From positions 1-32,564 of the forward strand of contig NZ_CALUYL010000032.1 in assembly GCF_944324995.1 (NCBI RefSeq): a stretch of 32,564 nt of DNA, given 5' to 3'. A model generated the notes under the pieces. It worked only from the letters and a program-made list of their open reading frames with translations. It was not told where the DNA came from and searched no databases. A program made the position numbers and the translations under genes. The DNA comes from an uncultured Mailhella sp. (lineage in GTDB: Bacteria; Desulfobacterota; Desulfovibrionia; Desulfovibrionales; Desulfovibrionaceae). Shown piece after piece: positions 30,175-32,564 of the stretch. How positions within the stretch are numbered: the first letter of the stretch is position 1; each line of letters opens with the position of its first letter.

Positions 30175-30877
30175 TCGTCCCTTCCTTGAGCTGCTTCCCG
30201 CGAGTTTGTCCATGGACCGGACCATGCATGGCGTGGCCGACTCCCTGGAGCCGCATCTTTGTGCCGGCGATGCCGCCATAGCCTCCATCCTTCTCATTAC
30301 CCGTCTGTCAGGCGACGGAAAGCCGCTTGCTCCCGCGCTGGAGCGCCTGGTCGAACAGTCCGGCGGCCTGAAAGACCTGGAAGAGAACCTGCTCGACCTC
30401 ATGGCCTGGCAGTATCATGTCGATGATTACGATCTGGCGCAAAGCTATGACGCCAAGCTCGACATGGTTCGCACGTCCATTGCGCTGCACAGGAAAAAGG
30501 GAACCCGATGGGCCGTCAGACGCGCTATCGACGCCGCTTTTCAGGACATCAGCACAACGGTGCTGGAATGGTTTGAATACGGGGCGGAGCCGTACCACTT
30601 CAAGGTGGCCATATCCGTTTTCGGCGACGGCATCATGAAGGATGCCATAGAGCGGGCACACCGCCTCATAGAAAGCAACAAGTCCAAACGATCAATCTGC
30701 GACGGCATCACGCTGGCCCTGGCAAGCTCAGTGACCACGCATTGCGGAACTGCCGTATGCATGGGCACCTGCATAACCATTGAACCGGAACTCATAGACG
30801 CGCTGGACGCCCAGCCGCTGAACTCCTTCTGCGGTCTCGGCACTCACATTGAAAGCTCCATGACCATCTGCTCGTAG
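30167..30877 (+). CDS. Tail protein gpI-like
   Basis: A 236-residue P2 gpI-type wedge protein (FLELLPASLSMDRTMHGVAD, DLEENLLDLMAWQYHVDDYD, RTSIALHRKKGTRWAVRRAI). The LLDLMAWQ and KKGTRWAVRRAI blocks are hallmarks. GGAGGGA lies six bases upstream of ATG 30167. It ends with TAG. The C-terminal ~60 residues (IDGITLALASSV-like, then Cys-containing CGTAVCMGTCITIEPEL) hold several cysteines and look phage-specific. Confidence 0.9.
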   Translation: MSDRPFLELLPASLSMDRTMHGVADSLEPHLCAGDAAIASILLITRLSGDGKPLAPALERLVEQSGGLKDLEENLLDLMAWQYHVDDYDLAQSYDAKLDMVRTSIALHRKKGTRWAVRRAIDAAFQDISTTVLEWFEYGAEPYHFKVAISVFGDGIMKDAIERAHRLIESNKSKRSICDGITLALASSVTTHCGTAVCMGTCITIEPELIDALDAQPLNSFCGLGTHIESSMTICS

Positions 30878-30885
30878 GAGGAAAC

Positions 30886-31605
30886 ATGGCAGATCAGACA
30901 TACAAAACGGTCACCACAAACCTGGGGCGCAACGCTCTTCAGGTTGCGCTGTCTCAGGGCAGCACCGTGCAGTTGACCCACATGGCCGTCGGCGACGGCA
31001 ACGGCTCTCCCGTAACCCCGCAGGCTACCATGACGGCTCTTGTTCATGAGGTCTATCGGGCCAACATCAACCTTTTGACCGTGGACCCGGACAACCCCGA
31101 CCAGATCACGGCGGAGCTGGTTATTCCTCAGTCCGCAGGTGGATTCTTCATCCGGGAAGTCGGTCTCTTCCTGGCCGACGGTACGCTCTTTGCCATCGGC
31201 AACACGCCGCTCACGGAGAAAACCGACATTCAGTCCGGCTCCGCCACGGACATGACCGTCAAAATGGTCTTCAGAGTGCAGGATGCCAGCCTCATTCAGC
31301 TGGTCATCGATCCGGCTCAGGTGCTGGCCACACGCGAATATGTGGACAGCATCAGCTCCCGTGAGCAGAAAACCTGGACTCTGAACGCCCCCGTCGAAAG
31401 CGGCGGAACGCTGACTCTGCCCGACGGACTTTCGTACATCGTGGGCAGAGACCAGCTCCTGCTCTTCTGGAACGGCTATCCCGTCGATGCCAGCGCATTC
31501 GCGGAAACGGGAAACGCCGGCACTGTCTCGACTACCATCAAACTGCTTTTCAGCGCTGCAAGCGGCGACGAAATGCAGATGGTCCTTTTCGGCTCCCGTC
31601 TCTAA
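30886..31605 (+). CDS. Tail fibre protein, gpH-like N-terminal domain
   Basis: A 239-residue tail fibre with the P2 gpH N-terminal (phage_tail_fib) domain: YKTVTTNLGRNALQVALSQG, THMAVGDGNGSPVTPQ, and FFIREVGLFLADGTLFAIGN. The C-terminal ~75 residues (NAPVESGGTLTLPDGLSYIV) form a small separate beta domain. It is short for a full fibre, so it probably is a baseplate-attached base that carries or is joined by the downstream fibre. GGAGG is upstream of ATG 30886. Confidence 0.88.
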   Translation: MADQTYKTVTTNLGRNALQVALSQGSTVQLTHMAVGDGNGSPVTPQATMTALVHEVYRANINLLTVDPDNPDQITAELVIPQSAGGFFIREVGLFLADGTLFAIGNTPLTEKTDIQSGSATDMTVKMVFRVQDASLIQLVIDPAQVLATREYVDSISSREQKTWTLNAPVESGGTLTLPDGLSYIVGRDQLLLFWNGYPVDASAFAETGNAGTVSTTIKLLFSAASGDEMQMVLFGSRL

Positions 31606-31624
31606 CCCTTATCCCGGAGGTAAT

Positions 31625-32173
31625 ATGTCTTCTCTCCTTCTCCACTTTTACGACATGAAAAGCGGTGAATTCCTGTCGTCCCGTGTCGCCCAGAAGAGAC
31701 CGAATGGACAATACATTCTCGATGTCCAGGGCGCGACGTCCGTCGCGCCTCCCGAAGTCTCCGAAGGACAGGCTGCCTGCTGGGACGGCCATGCCTGGCA
31801 GATCAAGGAAGACCACCGTCAGAAGCGCGACAAAGGCGGCGTCATCATCGAAGGTTCGGGCACCGATTTCTGGCTTCCGGAAGACGACTGGAGCTCTCCT
31901 GCCCGGCACATGGAAGACCTCGGCCCCCTTCCCGAAAACGCCCTTCTGGAAAGGCCGGCCAAGCCGGAAACGGAAGTGGAAAAAGAAACACGTCGTGCCC
32001 GCATGGCCGAGCTGGAAAGCTGGTTCAGGGCGCATGACTACATCGGCGTAAAAATCGCCACAGGCCGGGCCAGCGCCGAGGAATATGCCGAAGAAATCGC
32101 CCTCATGAACCAGTACGCTGCGGAAATGGATGCCCTGCGTGCGGAAGAAAACCTGCTCACCGAAGGAGAATAA
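31625..32173 (+). CDS. Tail fibre assembly-type protein
   Basis: A 182-residue protein. The N-terminal half has a beta pattern (LLLHFYDMKSGEFLSSRVAQ; WDGHAWQIKEDHRQKRDKGG) similar to phage tail fibre assembly chaperones, and the C-terminal part is an acidic coiled coil (ELESWFRAHDYIGVKIATGR, then EEIALMNQYAAEMDALRAEE). GGAGG lies five bases before ATG 31625. Position between two fibre-like genes supports a chaperone role; similarity is by eye only. Confidence 0.65.
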   Translation: MSSLLLHFYDMKSGEFLSSRVAQKRPNGQYILDVQGATSVAPPEVSEGQAACWDGHAWQIKEDHRQKRDKGGVIIEGSGTDFWLPEDDWSSPARHMEDLGPLPENALLERPAKPETEVEKETRRARMAELESWFRAHDYIGVKIATGRASAEEYAEEIALMNQYAAEMDALRAEENLLTEGE

Positions 32174-32174
32174 C

Positions 32175-32564
32175 ATGGCCTACCCTGCTCTTTTCCGTCA
32201 TCTCTTTGGCGACAATCCCGTGCGTCCCTTCAAATTCCGCAAGGAACTCATTCCGCTGGACGTGGACAAGTTTAACCAGTGGTATGACCAGATGGAGACT
32301 TGGCGGAAAAGCCTTATCGGCTGCCTTATCCCCACGACCATGGCCACTCTTCCCTCGTGTCTCGGCATTCCCGACGGTTCGCTGTTCCTTTTCGAAGATT
32401 ATCCTGAACTGAAGGAGAAATATGACGCCGGCGGCTTCAACGGTATGCTGCTTGAATCTACGGCCACCTCCGAAGAAAAAGACGCCTGGCGTGGCAAATG
32501 GATAAAACATCCGCAAGGGCTTGGATTATATGCACCTCGTTTGCAAGGACTGTTTTTGCGGAAC
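32175..32564 (+). CDS. Tail fibre or tail-tip protein, 3' end outside the window
   Basis: The first 130 codons of a gene that runs off the window. It starts MAYPALFRHLFGDNPVRPFK and continues with a region (LPSCLGIPDGSLFLFEDYPE) and a C-terminal PRLQGLFLRN pattern resembling the ADRxGRFLR-type motif of collar-type fibre proteins. AGGAG precedes ATG by six bases. Likely a receptor-binding or second fibre protein; the full length is unknown. Confidence 0.65.
   Translation, partial: MAYPALFRHLFGDNPVRPFKFRKELIPLDVDKFNQWYDQMETWRKSLIGCLIPTTMATLPSCLGIPDGSLFLFEDYPELKEKYDAGGFNGMLLESTATSEEKDAWRGKWIKHPQGLGLYAPRLQGLFLRN

Overview
The window is most of a tailed-phage genome, almost certainly a prophage, in a GC-rich Gram-negative host. 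Codon choice (third-position G/C, TCC/GCC/CTC preferred), strong GGAGG ribosome sites and the gene mix suggest a Desulfovibrionaceae-type gut bacterium (Desulfovibrio/Bilophila/Mailhella group). The host name is inference; no host gene is present apart from the 3' part of a tRNA-Arg(TCT) at the left edge. That tRNA is the natural candidate for the integration site. No integrase, excisionase gene pair or CI-type repressor is visible, so the lysogeny module must lie outside the window.

Layout. 1-510: tRNA-Arg end, a hairpin and a poorly resolved leader. 511-5289: replication and DNA modification, with a D5/P4-type helicase, a separate zinc-finger/Toprim primase and a ParB-domain adenine/cytosine methyltransferase; a repeat-rich regulatory gap lies between helicase and primase. 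5282-8835: packaging (terminase small and large subunits, small HTH protein). Within and after this module sit several non-core inserts: a reverse-strand gene with a divergent partner (6020-6689), an AT-rich defence cassette with a Septu-type PtuA ATPase, a PtuB HNH nuclease and a convergent FRG-domain gene (8946-11700), three small unknown genes (12011-12792) and a HicA/HicB toxin-antitoxin pair (12894-13687).

14098-20246 is a lambda-type head module: gpW-like connector, portal, S49 protease with a nested scaffold start, decoration protein, major capsid, and a head-tail joining protein. The lysis genes (GH108 endolysin, holin, overlapping Rz/Rz1-like pair, TM/coiled-coil protein) are inserted between capsid and joining genes. 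20254-32564 is a contractile P2/Mu-type tail module: gpZ-like and terminator proteins, sheath, tube, a 53-residue peptide matching the glycyl-radical tail of anaerobic ribonucleotide reductase, a frameshifting tail chaperone pair, a reverse-strand membrane protein, tape measure, gpX, a split gpD, spike gpV, gpU-like, a gp25-like wedge interrupted by an in-frame amber codon, gpJ, gpI, tail fibre, fibre assembly protein and the start of a second fibre/tail gene cut by the window edge.

The phage is therefore a mosaic: lambda-like head on a P2/Mu-like contractile tail, probably packaged by a GpA-family terminase. The most unusual points are the NrdD-tail peptide inside the tail operon, the amber codon in the baseplate wedge gene, the split gpD, two reverse-strand genes that share their start or ribosome-binding sequence with the next forward gene, a defence cassette (Septu plus FRG), and two structured or repetitive non-coding regions. 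All function calls rest on motif recognition and gene order; no database search was possible.
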